A stretch of 64,000 nucleotides of DNA from Pseudomonas sp. GM18 (GTDB lineage Bacteria; Pseudomonadota; Gammaproteobacteria; Pseudomonadales; Pseudomonadaceae). The stretch is taken from NCBI RefSeq assembly GCF_000282195.1, contig NZ_AKJT01000037.1, forward strand, positions 1 to 64,000, in the 5' to 3' direction. The translations under genes were made by a program, and so were the position numbers. Positions 1-8,013 of this stretch are shown here, piece by piece; the stretch's first letter is position 1, and each line of letters begins with the position of its first letter. The notes below the pieces were generated by a model. The model saw nothing but the letters and a program-made list of their open reading frames with translations. It was not told the origin of the DNA and made no database searches.

Positions 1-126
1 GGGTTTGGCCTTGTGGGGTACGGTCGGTACCGTCAGCGGCCAGGGTTTGGCCTTGTGGAGTGCGGTCAGTACCGTCAGCGGCCAGGGTTTGGCCCTGTGG
101 AGTGCGATCCGAACCATCCTGAGTGA
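1..126. repeat. 42-bp in-frame tandem repeat
   Basis: Three head-to-tail 42-bp units start at 1, 43 and 85. The first two are nearly identical and the third has drifted in its second half. The unit length is a multiple of three, so each adds 14 residues to the secreted protein read on the minus strand. The array may continue beyond the window. Confidence 0.85.
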
Positions 127-298
127 TCAGGCCTTTTTCTTTCAGGCGCTCGTTACCGTTGGCACCATCGGCAACGGTTTGGCTGAACACCGAGTGGCTG
201 TCTTTGACTTGTGGAGTGGCCTGATCAGCAGCCGGCAGAGCAAAAGCGGTGCTGGCTAACATCGAGAGGGTCAGGCTAAGCAGTAATTCGCGTTTCAT
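1..298 (-). CDS. Secreted repeat protein, 3' end cut by window
   Basis: Reading leftwards from the ATG at 298 gives an open frame to the window edge with no stop, so the C-terminus is missing. The start is preceded by a clear AAGGAG nine bases upstream. Residues 1-20 form a signal peptide (MKREL, hydrophobic core, cut after AFA), so the product is exported. After a short segment rich in polar residues the protein becomes repetitive: 14-residue units with core ADGTDRTPQGQTL, at least three copies before the edge. I know similar small secreted proteins with this kind of repeat in pseudomonads but no function, and do not assign one. The plus-strand frame over the same bases is a shadow. Confidence 0.7.
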   Translation of the reverse strand, partial: MKRELLLSLTLSMLASTAFALPAADQATPQVKDSHSVFSQTVADGANGNERLKEKGLITQDGSDRTPQGQTLAADGTDRTPQGQTLAADGTDRTPQGQT

Positions 299-678
299 GA
301 TGGGTTGCTCCTTGGGAGGGCGATAAAGTGGGTACGAGGTCAATGCTACTCTCGATAAGTCGATATAAAAGTTCATAAACGCAATGGTAATAATCAACGG
401 AATTGATTGTTTGGCCGAGCGGCTCTAGATCGGGCGTTTCCGGCGAACGGTTTTGCACTGAGGTGGGTATTTTCGACTCATTTTCGCCTTGCAAAAGTGC
501 GGGGCCGGTAACGCTAAAAAGGGCGGGGGCGAGCCGGCTATTTACGTTCGAATCGGCCTTCGGGTTAAACCTGCGGGCCATTTTCCAGTCGTACATTTCA
601 TGGCAGGCCGGTTCTGGCCTAACGTTTCATCGGTGCGTCGCTGTCAGGGCGCTCAGTCGTATTCAGGAGCTCTGTGCA
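299..678. other. Divergent intergenic region
   Basis: This stretch lies between the secreted repeat protein (minus) and the AsmA-family gene (plus) and must hold both promoters. The part just upstream of 298 on the minus strand is relatively AT-rich. The open frames crossing it lack a ribosome binding site and resemble no family, so I see no gene here. Confidence 0.5.
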
Positions 679-2754
679 ATGACGCGCACTCGTAAAATGC
701 TTGCCTGGACCTCCGCCAGCCTCGTTGTGCTGCTGGCCGTCCTGGTGCTGCTCATCGCGTTCTTCGATTGGAACCGGATCAAACCGCCCCTTAACGCCAA
801 AGTCTCCGAAGAACTGCATCGTCCATTCGCCATCAATGGCAACCTCACGGTGGTCTGGCAGCGCGAGCCCGACGAGGGCAGCTGGCGGGCCTGGGTGCCG
901 TGGCCGCATGTGGTGGCCGAGGACCTGAGCCTGGGCAACCCGGACTGGTCGAAGCAACCGCAGATGGCCTCCCTCAAGCGCGTCGAACTGCGCATTTCGC
1001 CGCTGGCCTTGCTGACGCAGCGAGTAGTGATCCCGCGCATTGACCTGACCGAACCCAATGCCGACTTGCAGCGTCTGGCCGACGGCCGCGCCAACTGGAC
1101 ATTCAAGTTCGACCCCAAGGATCCGAACGCCGAGCCTTCAAACTGGGTGTTGGACATCGGAGCCATCGGCTTCGATAAGGGCCATGTCTTGCTCGATGAC
1201 CAGAAGCTGAAAACCCAGCTCGATCTACTCATCGATCCACTAGGCAAACCGATTCCGTTCAGCGACATCGTCGGCGATAAAGCGGCAAAAAAAGCGATTG
1301 AAAAGGGCGGCTCGCCGCAGGATTACGCGTTTGGCTTGAAGGTCAAAGGGCAATACCACGGCCAGAATCTCGCCGGCCAAGGCAAGGTTGGCGGTCTATT
1401 GGCATTACAGGACGCCACCAAGCCGTTCCCGCTTCATGCGCAAATGAAGATTGCCGACACCAGCGTCGAACTGGCCGGCACGCTCACCGACCCATTGAAC
1501 CTCGGCGCCCTGGATCTGCGCCTGAAACTGGCCGGTGCCAGCCTGGGCAATCTCTATCCGCTGATCGGCGTGACCCTGCCGGATACCCCGCCGTACGCCA
1601 CGGATGGGCATTTGACCGCCAAGTTGCATGAGTCGGGCGGGGCGGTTTACCGCTATGAGGACTTCAACGGCAAGATCGGCGAGAGCGACATCCATGGCAA
1701 CCTGGCTTATGTCGCGAGCCAACCGCGGCCCAAGCTCAGCGGAGCGGTGGAGTCCAATCAACTGTTGTTTGCCGACCTGGCCCCACTGATCGGCGCCGAC
1801 TCCAACGCCAAGCAAAAGGCCCGCGGCGGTGAAAGCAAGCAGCCGGCAGACAAGATACTGCCGGTCGAGGAATTCAAGACCGAGCGCTGGCGCGATATGG
1901 ACGCTGACGTTGAGTTCACTGGCAAGCGCATCGTCCACAGCGAAAAACTGCCGTTCAACGACCTCTACACCCATTTGGTGCTGACCGATGGTGTGCTCAG
2001 TCTCGAGCCCCTGCGTTTCGGCGTGGCTGGCGGCAATCTGGATGCGCAGGTTCGTCTGAACGGGCGCGCCGAGCCATTGGAAGGCCGGGCCAAACTGACC
2101 GCGCGCAAGTTCAAGCTCAAACAGTTGTTCCCCTCCATTGAACGGATGAAAACCAGTTTCGGTGAGCTCAATGGTGACGCCGACCTTACCGGTCGTGGCA
2201 ACTCGGTGGCCAAGCTGTTGGGCACCGCCGACGGCAATTTGAAGATGCTGATCAATGACGGCGCGATCAGTCGCGAGTTGATGGAGCTGGCGGGGCTCAA
2301 CGTCGGCAACTATGTGGTCGGGAAAATCTTTGGCGACAAGGAAGTGAAGATCAACTGCGCGGCGGCCAATTTCGACATCAAGTCTGGTTTGGCGACCACG
2401 CAGTTGTTCGTCTTCGATACCGAGAACGCGATCGTCTATATCGATGGCACCGCGAACATGGCAACCGAGCAATTGGACCTGACCATCACCCCGGAATCCA
2501 AGGGCTGGCGCTTGATTTCGTTGCGTTCGCCACTGTATGTGCGGGGCAAGTTCATCAAGCCGGATGCGGGGGTCAAACCAGTGCCGCTGATGCTGCGCGG
2601 GGCCGGGATGGTGGCGCTGGGTGTGATTGCCGCGCCGGCGGCGGGTTTGCTGGCGCTGATCGCGCCAAGCGCTGGCGAGCCGAATCAATGTGCGCCGTTG
2701 CTGGAGCAAATGAAGGCGGGCAAGGCGCCGGTGACGGTCAAGCCCACCCGGTAG
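679..2754 (+). CDS. AsmA family protein
   Basis: A 691-residue protein of the AsmA superfamily, inner-membrane-anchored proteins whose bulk lies in the periplasm and which are linked to outer-membrane lipid and protein homeostasis. Residues about 8-29 form one membrane anchor followed by FDWNRIKP, a typical AsmA opening. The long beta-rich middle and the C-terminal AsmA region (around LTARKFKLKQLFPS and LNGDADLTGRGNS) follow. A hydrophobic alanine/glycine-rich stretch near the C-terminus (AAPAAGLLALIAP) is also usual. I chose the ATG at 679 because AGGAG lies just upstream and the frame before it (from 403) encodes no recognisable sequence. The gene stands alone and is convergent with the LysR gene. 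The exact substrate is not visible from sequence. Confidence 0.88.
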   Translation: MTRTRKMLAWTSASLVVLLAVLVLLIAFFDWNRIKPPLNAKVSEELHRPFAINGNLTVVWQREPDEGSWRAWVPWPHVVAEDLSLGNPDWSKQPQMASLKRVELRISPLALLTQRVVIPRIDLTEPNADLQRLADGRANWTFKFDPKDPNAEPSNWVLDIGAIGFDKGHVLLDDQKLKTQLDLLIDPLGKPIPFSDIVGDKAAKKAIEKGGSPQDYAFGLKVKGQYHGQNLAGQGKVGGLLALQDATKPFPLHAQMKIADTSVELAGTLTDPLNLGALDLRLKLAGASLGNLYPLIGVTLPDTPPYATDGHLTAKLHESGGAVYRYEDFNGKIGESDIHGNLAYVASQPRPKLSGAVESNQLLFADLAPLIGADSNAKQKARGGESKQPADKILPVEEFKTERWRDMDADVEFTGKRIVHSEKLPFNDLYTHLVLTDGVLSLEPLRFGVAGGNLDAQVRLNGRAEPLEGRAKLTARKFKLKQLFPSIERMKTSFGELNGDADLTGRGNSVAKLLGTADGNLKMLINDGAISRELMELAGLNVGNYVVGKIFGDKEVKINCAAANFDIKSGLATTQLFVFDTENAIVYIDGTANMATEQLDLTITPESKGWRLISLRSPLYVRGKFIKPDAGVKPVPLMLRGAGMVALGVIAAPAAGLLALIAPSAGEPNQCAPLLEQMKAGKAPVTVKPTR

Positions 2755-2755
2755 A

Positions 2756-3676
2756 TCAAAAGATCGCAGGCTGCGATCTTGGCAATAGACCAGACAATCG
2801 AGCCTCCTCCTGCAACCACGCAAAAAACGCCCGCACCGGCGGATGCCGTTCGCGCCCTGGTACGCACAGTGCGCTGTATCCGGCCCCGTCGACCTGAATC
2901 TCACCCCGGTAAGGCAGCAACAGACCGATAGCCACACTCTCCGACACCAGAATATTGCTCGCCAGCACCAAACCTTGCCCGGCGATGGCGGCTTGCAGGG
3001 CGTAATGTTCTTCGTCGTATTCACGCGCCGCTGGCTGCCCGGTCAGCCAGGTTTCGCCGGACTGCGCACACCAGGCCTCCCAGCCGTGGGCATACAGTTT
3101 GGAGTTGTGCCAGCGCACGCTGATCAGGGTCGGCGCCCGACTGGTTGCCAGGGCCACTTGTTCAGGCGAGCCATAAACCCCGAAGGATTCATCAAACAGG
3201 CACAACCCATACAGGTTCGGATAATCGTCGAGGCTGTAACGCAGCACCAGATCGACGCTGGCGTCCTGATGCAAATCGATGACTTCGCAGTGAGTGTCCA
3301 GCCGCACGCTGATGTGCGGATGCCGGGCATAAAACCGTCCCAGCCGTGGCACCAGCCAAAGGGCGGCGAAAGCGGCGGTGGTGGAGATCGTCAGGCTCGT
3401 GCCGCTGCGTTGCGGGCGCAAGGTATCGACGCTCTGCGCCACTTCCAGCAGCGCGCCGTGCAGGCTGCGGAACAGGCGTTCACCGCACTCGGTGAGGCGC
3501 ACCTGGCGTGGCAGGCGTTCGAACAGCGGCACGCCGAGCCAGTTTTCCAGGGCGCGGATCTGGTGGGAAACCGCCGTCGGCGTCACGGACAGCTCTTCGG
3601 CGGCAGCCTTGAAACTCAGCAGGCGCGAGGCGGATTCGAAGGCCCGCAGGGCGGTCAACGGCAACGAGGCAAACAT
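2756..3676 (-). CDS. LysR-family transcriptional regulator (GcvA-like)
   Basis: A cytoplasmic LysR-type regulator of 306 residues. The N-terminal winged helix-turn-helix has the usual pattern (LTALRAFESASR, FKAAAEELSVTPTAVSHQIRALE), followed by a substrate-binding domain with TISTTAAFAALWLVPRLGRF, which places it in the GcvA-like branch. It diverges from the azoreductase gene, which is the likely target. I prefer the ATG at 3676 because GGAG lies six bases upstream; an in-frame ATG at 3688 would add four residues. A perfect inverted repeat lies immediately upstream of this start and could be the autoregulatory site. The inducer is unknown. Confidence 0.88.
   Translation of the reverse strand: MFASLPLTALRAFESASRLLSFKAAAEELSVTPTAVSHQIRALENWLGVPLFERLPRQVRLTECGERLFRSLHGALLEVAQSVDTLRPQRSGTSLTISTTAAFAALWLVPRLGRFYARHPHISVRLDTHCEVIDLHQDASVDLVLRYSLDDYPNLYGLCLFDESFGVYGSPEQVALATSRAPTLISVRWHNSKLYAHGWEAWCAQSGETWLTGQPAAREYDEEHYALQAAIAGQGLVLASNILVSESVAIGLLLPYRGEIQVDGAGYSALCVPGRERHPPVRAFFAWLQEEARLSGLLPRSQPAIF
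2760..2780 (-). terminator. Terminator hairpin of the LysR gene
   Basis: AAGATCGCAG and CTGCGATCTT pair almost without a loop. Read on the minus strand the stem is followed by TTTTGAT, so it suits termination of the regulator gene, whose last codons lie inside the stem. It may also stop readthrough from the AsmA gene. Confidence 0.55.
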
Positions 3677-3688
3677 TGAAAACTCCAT

Positions 3689-3707
3689 GGATGAAATGGA
3701 TTCATCC
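3689..3707. promoter_or_regulatory. Inverted repeat at LysR/azoR divergence
   Basis: GGATGAA, five bases, then TTCATCC: two perfect 7-bp arms immediately upstream of the regulator start and about 90 bases before the azoreductase start. LysR regulators commonly bind such dyads in the shared promoter. The role is inferred from position only. Confidence 0.4.
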
Positions 3708-3797
3708 TGACTGATTTTTGCTCATTTGAAGGCAGGCGGCTGCGCGCTTCAAGCTGCAAGCACAAGCCGTTTCAGTTTAGCCCTTAAGGAGATTCAG

Positions 3798-4436
3798 ATG
3801 AGCAGAATTCTTGCCATTCACGCCAGCCCCCGTGGTGAACGCTCTCATTCGCGGCGGTTGGCCGAGGTGTTTCTTTCAGCCTGGCAGGTCCGCAACCCAC
3901 AGTCGCATTTGACCCGCCGTGAAGTCGGCCGGGCGTTGATCCCGGCCGTCAACGAAGCGTTCGTAGCGGCTGCTTTTCATCCGGAGCCTCAAGCGCGACC
4001 GCTGTCGATGCAGGCCGACCTGGCACTCAGCGATGAGTTGGTGGGGGAGTTGTTCGGCCATGATCTGTTGGTGATTTCCACGCCGATGTACAACTTCAGC
4101 GTGCCCAGTGGCCTCAAAGCCTGGATCGACCAGATTGTGCGGCTCGGGCTGACGTTCAATCACACCCTGGACAACGGCATCGCGCAGTACGAGCCGCTGG
4201 TGCGGGGCAAGAAGGCGTTGATCGTCACCAGTCGCGGCGGGTTTGGCTTCGGCCCCGGTGGTGAGCTTGAAGCGATGAACCATGCCGATCCGTTTTTGCG
4301 CACGGCACTGGGGTTCATCGGCATCACTGACGTCACAGTCGTCGCCGCCGAGGGCGAAGAGTCCGCCGAGCGCACCTTCCAGGTTTCTGTGGCCGAGGCC
4401 GAGCAGCGTTTGCAGGCGCTGGCCAGGGAGTTCTAG
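3798..4436 (+). CDS. azoR: FMN-dependent NADH azoreductase family protein
   Basis: A 212-residue flavodoxin-fold enzyme of the AzoR/NQO family, which uses NADH and FMN to reduce quinones, azo and nitro compounds. Visible landmarks are the N-terminal phosphate-binding segment ([14 protein letters not shown]), the flavin-binding motif [17 protein letters not shown] near residue 95, and [12 protein letters not shown] near 145. The ATG at 3798 follows AAGGAG with good spacing; the upstream frame from 3726 is not coding-like. The stop touches the ATG of the SMR transporter, so the two form an operon. The divergent LysR gene is the likely regulator. Assignment to the family is firm; the natural substrate is not known. 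Confidence 0.87.
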   Translation: MSRILAIHASPRGERSHSRRLAEVFLSAWQVRNPQSHLTRREVGRALIPAVNEAFVAAAFHPEPQARPLSMQADLALSDELVGELFGHDLLVISTPMYNFSVPSGLKAWIDQIVRLGLTFNHTLDNGIAQYEPLVRGKKALIVTSRGGFGFGPGGELEAMNHADPFLRTALGFIGITDVTVVAAEGEESAERTFQVSVAEAEQRLQALAREF

Positions 4437-4742
4437 ATGGCCTGGCTGTTCTTGCTGATCGCCGCCGGGTTCGAAGTCACCTTCGCCATGGGCATGAAGT
4501 ACGCCGAAGGCTTCACCCGGCTCTGGCCTTCGGTGATGACGGTGATAGCTGCAGTGGGCGGGATTTACTTCCTGACGCTGGCCATGCGTGAACTACCGGT
4601 GAGCATCGCCTACCCGATCTGGACCGCCATCGGTTCACTGGGCACGGTGTTTCTCGGCTTTGCGCTGCTCGGCGAAAGCCTGACCGCGCTCAAGCTGGTG
4701 TCGGTCGGGCTGATTGTGGCGGGCGTGGTGGGGTTGAAGTAG
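4437..4742 (+). CDS. Small multidrug resistance (SugE/Gdx-like) transporter
   Basis: A 101-residue inner-membrane protein with four hydrophobic helices and the essential glutamate of SMR proteins at residue 13 (AAGFEVTFAMG). WPSVMT near residue 31 and AYPIWTAIGSLGT near 58 match the SugE/Gdx side of the family, whose members export guanidinium or quaternary ammonium ions by proton exchange as dual-topology dimers. Its ATG directly follows the azoreductase stop, so translation is probably coupled. Which cation it carries cannot be told from sequence. Confidence 0.85.
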   Translation: MAWLFLLIAAGFEVTFAMGMKYAEGFTRLWPSVMTVIAAVGGIYFLTLAMRELPVSIAYPIWTAIGSLGTVFLGFALLGESLTALKLVSVGLIVAGVVGLK

Positions 4743-4850
4743 GGTGGATGTCATAGACTGGTCGTCGAGTTGTCATCTTGGGTGGCGATGCTTGGCTGAG
4801 GCCTTGCATCCAGCCTAGCTTCATCTCACCGACCACAAGGATGTTCATCC

Positions 4851-5741
4851 ATGTCGCAAGGCTCCGCCACGCGTTACCCGTTGGTGCTGGTTCCGGGGAT
4901 GCTCGGGTTTATCCGTCTGCTGCTCTATCCGTACTGGTTCGGGATCATTTCGGCGTTGCGCCGGGATGGGGCGACCGTGATTGCAGTGCAGGTCTCGCCG
5001 CTCAATTCAACCGAGGTGCGCGGTGAACAATTGCTGGCACGGATCGAGGAAATTTTGCGCGACACCGGGGCCGAGAAGGTCAACCTGATCGGCCACAGCC
5101 AGGGCTCGCTGACCGCCCGTTATGCCGCAGCCAAACGCCCGGACCAGGTCGCTTCGGTGACCTCGGTGGCCGGACCGAATCACGGTTCGGAACTGGCGGA
5201 CTACCTGCACACCCATTATCCGGCGGATAGCGCCAAGTGCCGGCTGCTCAGTTTTTTGCTGTGGCTGATCAGCGCCTTGATGTGCCTGTTGGAAACCGGT
5301 TATCGCGGGCCAAGGCTGCCGGTGGATATCCCGGCTTCGCATCAGTCGCTGACCACGGCAGGCGTGGCGCTGTTCAATCAGCGTTATCCACAGGGGCTGC
5401 CTGACACTTGGGGCGGGCACGGCCCGGAAATGGTCAATGGCGTGCGCTATTACTCCTGGTCCGGGACTTTGCAGCCGGGCAAGACCGATCGCGGCTGCAA
5501 CCTGTTCGACGGCACCAACCGCAGTTGCCGGTTGTTTGCCAGAACCTTCGTGCGTGAAGCGGGGCATTGCGACGGGATGGTCGGGCGTTACAGCTCGCAT
5601 CTCGGGACGGTGATTGGCGATCAATACCCGATGGATCACTTCGATATCGTCAACCAATCGCTGGGGCTGGTGGGCAAGGGGGCAGAGCCGGTGCGGTTGT
5701 TTGTCGAGCATGCGGCGCGGTTGAAAGCTGTCGGGTTATAA
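4851..5741 (+). CDS. Triacylglycerol lipase / esterase, alpha/beta hydrolase
   Basis: A 296-residue alpha/beta hydrolase of the Pseudomonas lipase family. The oxyanion-hole segment is YPLVLVPGMLGF at the N-terminus. The nucleophile elbow is GHSQG with Ser83. DGMVGRYSSHLG near residue 245 carries the usual acid position, and DHFDIVNQ near 266 supplies the histidine. Unlike secreted lipases it has no signal peptide: the protein begins directly at the first strand, so it should stay inside the cell or leave by another route. No lipase foldase gene is adjacent. The gene is monocistronic and convergent with the EamA permease gene. Confidence 0.85.
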   Translation: MSQGSATRYPLVLVPGMLGFIRLLLYPYWFGIISALRRDGATVIAVQVSPLNSTEVRGEQLLARIEEILRDTGAEKVNLIGHSQGSLTARYAAAKRPDQVASVTSVAGPNHGSELADYLHTHYPADSAKCRLLSFLLWLISALMCLLETGYRGPRLPVDIPASHQSLTTAGVALFNQRYPQGLPDTWGGHGPEMVNGVRYYSWSGTLQPGKTDRGCNLFDGTNRSCRLFARTFVREAGHCDGMVGRYSSHLGTVIGDQYPMDHFDIVNQSLGLVGKGAEPVRLFVEHAARLKAVGL

Positions 5742-5752
5742 GATCTTTTGAT

Positions 5753-6628
5753 CTATTTACGGCCCAACACACTGGTCCAGCGCTCGGAAAGAATCACCCC
5801 ACCCAACGTCAACACCCCACCCACCAGGTGATACAGCGCCAACTGCTCATACAGCACCACCGCCGCAATCAGCGCGGTGATCAACGGCAGCAGGTTGAAA
5901 AACAGCGTGGTCCGGCTTGGGCCCAGGCGCACCACGGCCTGCATCCACGCCAGCGGCGCAAGCATCGAGGCCAGCAGGCAGGCGTAAAGCACCAGCGGAA
6001 TGTTATGCAGGGTCGGGCCGATTTTCGGTGAGGCGAGGAACAACGGAAACAGCACCACCACTGCGACCATCACCTGCAAATACAGCAACACCAGCGGCGG
6101 CAAGCGCAGCTGCCATTTTTTCAGCAAGGTGCTGTAAACCGCATAAGCCAGCGTGGCGATCAGCATCATCGCGTCGCCCAGGTTCACCCCGTGCTCCAGC
6201 AACGCGCCAAGGCTGCCGGACGACACCACCACCAACACGCCGGCAAACGACAATACCGCACCAGCCAGGGCACCGGCGGTCAGGCGTTGGCCGAGGCTGA
6301 GCATCGCCATGGCCAGCGACATCAACGGCATCAGCGACAAAATGATCCCCATGTTGGTGGCCGACGTCAGCGTCGCGGCGAAGTAAGCCAGGCTCTGATA
6401 AACCGCCATGCCGAGCACGCCGAGGATGAAAATTTTGCCCAGGTTCGGGCGTATTGCCGGCCAATGGGTTATCACCGGTTTAAGCATGAAAGGCGTGAAC
6501 AGAATCCCGGCCAGCAGCCAGCGGTAGAAGCCGATTTCGGCGGGGAAGATTACGCCCACCGCGAGTTTGTTGATCACGGTGTTGCCGGCCCAAATGAAAA
6601 TGGCCAGCAGGGGATAAGCGTATTGCAT
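5753..6628 (-). CDS. EamA/DMT family permease
   Basis: A 291-residue inner-membrane protein with about ten hydrophobic helices arranged as two EamA repeats, typical of drug/metabolite transporters that export amino acids or other small metabolites. IWAGNTVINK in the first helix and GVLTLGGVILSER at the end are family hallmarks. It diverges from an AraC-family regulator 98 bases away, and such pairs are usually regulator and target. The substrate is not predictable. Confidence 0.86.
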   Translation of the reverse strand: MQYAYPLLAIFIWAGNTVINKLAVGVIFPAEIGFYRWLLAGILFTPFMLKPVITHWPAIRPNLGKIFILGVLGMAVYQSLAYFAATLTSATNMGIILSLMPLMSLAMAMLSLGQRLTAGALAGAVLSFAGVLVVVSSGSLGALLEHGVNLGDAMMLIATLAYAVYSTLLKKWQLRLPPLVLLYLQVMVAVVVLFPLFLASPKIGPTLHNIPLVLYACLLASMLAPLAWMQAVVRLGPSRTTLFFNLLPLITALIAAVVLYEQLALYHLVGGVLTLGGVILSERWTSVLGRK

Positions 6629-6685
6629 CGGGAAAAAGCCAAAACGTTAATGAGGGGTGATTATCCGTCTGTCTGGATGCAAGCC

Positions 6686-6691
6686 TATACT
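6686..6691 (+). promoter_or_regulatory. Possible -10 box of the AraC-family gene
   Basis: TATACT lies about 36 bases before the AraC-family start in the 98-bp gap shared with the permease. No convincing -35 box is spaced correctly, as expected for an activator-dependent promoter. Weak call. Confidence 0.3.
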
Positions 6692-6726
6692 GCGATCCAG
6701 ACAACCTGCCTCTGATTCCGGACAGC

Positions 6727-7515
6727 ATGAACAGTAAACACATCGACCTGCTGGACTTCAGCGAACTGCCGTCGGCGGTGTATTTCCGCTACGCCGACTT
6801 CAACGCCCACGAATACGCCGCGCCTCACCGGCATCCGTGGGGCACGCTGGAGTACGCAGCCCATGGTGTGCTGCACATGGATGTCGATGGCAGCCGTTTC
6901 ATGTCGCCGCCGCAATACGCGATGTGGGTGCCGCCCGGGACCGAGCACAGTTTTTATAGCAATCAGCCGATCAACTATCGCGCGGTCTGCCTGGCGCCGA
7001 CGCTGTGTCACGATTTGCCGCAGCAGGCCTGTACCTTGGCGATCAGCGACATCCTCAAGGCGATCCTGAAAGACTTCGCCGCCCGCGATGTGAAAATTCC
7101 CGAGCACGACGCGGACCGGCGTCTGGCTCAAGTGCTGGTGGACCAACTGCAACAGGCGCCCATGCATGAGTGCTATTTGCCCTACGCCAGCAGTCCCGGG
7201 TTACTCGGCATCCTTGAGTCATTACAGGCCGAGCCTGGGGATAACCGACCGCTGGCGTATTGGGCCGGGCAGATTCACGTCAGCGAACGCACGTTGGCCC
7301 GGCAGTTTGTTCGCGAGTTGGGCATGAGTTTCGGTGAGTGGCGGCAACGGTTGCGGTTTCTGGCGGCGATCGAAGCGCTGGACAGCCACCGCAGCGTTCA
7401 GGAAATCGCCTTCGACATGGGTTACAGCACCGGCTCGGCGTTTATCGCGATGTTTCAGCGCCAGGCCGGGTGTACGCCGGAACAGTATCGGCGCGGCCAC
7501 CTCGATAGCAGGTGA
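6727..7515 (+). CDS. AraC-family regulator with cupin sensor
   Basis: A 262-residue cytoplasmic regulator. Residues about 20-100 form an AraC-type cupin (HEYAAPHRHPWGTLEYAAHG, VPPGTEHSFYS), and residues about 165-258 hold two helix-turn-helices (HVSERTLARQFVRELGMSF and VQEIAFDMGYSTGSAFIAMFQR). It probably senses a small molecule through the cupin and controls the divergent EamA permease. Start ATG at 6727; the ligand is unknown. Confidence 0.88.
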   Translation: MNSKHIDLLDFSELPSAVYFRYADFNAHEYAAPHRHPWGTLEYAAHGVLHMDVDGSRFMSPPQYAMWVPPGTEHSFYSNQPINYRAVCLAPTLCHDLPQQACTLAISDILKAILKDFAARDVKIPEHDADRRLAQVLVDQLQQAPMHECYLPYASSPGLLGILESLQAEPGDNRPLAYWAGQIHVSERTLARQFVRELGMSFGEWRQRLRFLAAIEALDSHRSVQEIAFDMGYSTGSAFIAMFQRQAGCTPEQYRRGHLDSR

Positions 7516-7587
7516 ACGTGTAACAGGCTTTGTCTACACTCCAGAGCGAGGCCGTACCCATCGGTGCGGTAACAAGGAGAAAACTCC

Positions 7588-7893
7588 ATGAAGATGTTGC
7601 GTGTCCCGTTGTTGATGATCGGTCTGCTGCTCTGCTCTCAGGGTTTCGCCGCCACCGCCCAGCAGAACAAAATGACCACCTGCAATGCCGATGCTACCGC
7701 CAAGAGCCTTAAAGGCGACGAGCGCAAAGCCTTCATGAGCACCTGCCTCAAAGCCGCGCCGGCCGCCGATGCCGCCAAACCCCTGACTCCTCAGCAAGAA
7801 AAAATGAAAACCTGCAACGCCGATGCCGCCACCAAAGCCCTCAAGGGCGATGCGCGCAAAGCGTTCATGAGCGAGTGTCTGAAGAAAAAATAA
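7588..7893 (+). CDS. PsiF repeat family periplasmic protein
   Basis: A 101-residue secreted protein. A signal peptide ending in GFA (residues 1-21) is followed by two PsiF repeats: KMTTCNADATAKSLKGDERKAFMSTCLK and a near copy KMKTCNADAATKALKGDARKAFMSECLK, each with a pair of cysteines that may form disulphides. In E. coli psiF is a phosphate-starvation gene of unknown function; whether the same control applies here is not shown. AAGGAG precedes the ATG with good spacing. Confidence 0.85.
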   Translation: MKMLRVPLLMIGLLLCSQGFAATAQQNKMTTCNADATAKSLKGDERKAFMSTCLKAAPAADAAKPLTPQQEKMKTCNADAATKALKGDARKAFMSECLKKK

Positions 7894-7902
7894 ACATCTT
7901 CT

Positions 7903-7936
7903 CCTGTAGGAGCGAGCGGTGCGGCGATCCTACAGG
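7903..7936. repeat. REP-like palindrome
   Basis: CCTGTAGGA and TCCTACAGG form 9-bp arms around GCGAGCGGTGCGGCGA, a degraded copy of the Pseudomonas REP sequence (typically GGAGCGAGC with its mirror). It lies ten bases after psiF and may stabilise or terminate that transcript. Confidence 0.6.
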
Positions 7937-8013
7937 TTATGCACAATCCCTAGTGCTGGCATCCGAACGCTGGCAGACTGCCAATCCTTTTACGTCGTTC
8001 GTTTTGAGGCTGT

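Noticed and set aside
1..126. CRISPR-like direct repeats
   Set aside because: The units are contiguous with no spacers, are a multiple of three long, and encode part of a secreted protein.
1405..3024. 539-codon open frame on the minus strand across the AsmA gene
   Set aside because: Its translation is rich in Gln, Arg and His with no family resemblance, and the plus-strand AsmA protein is clearly coding here.
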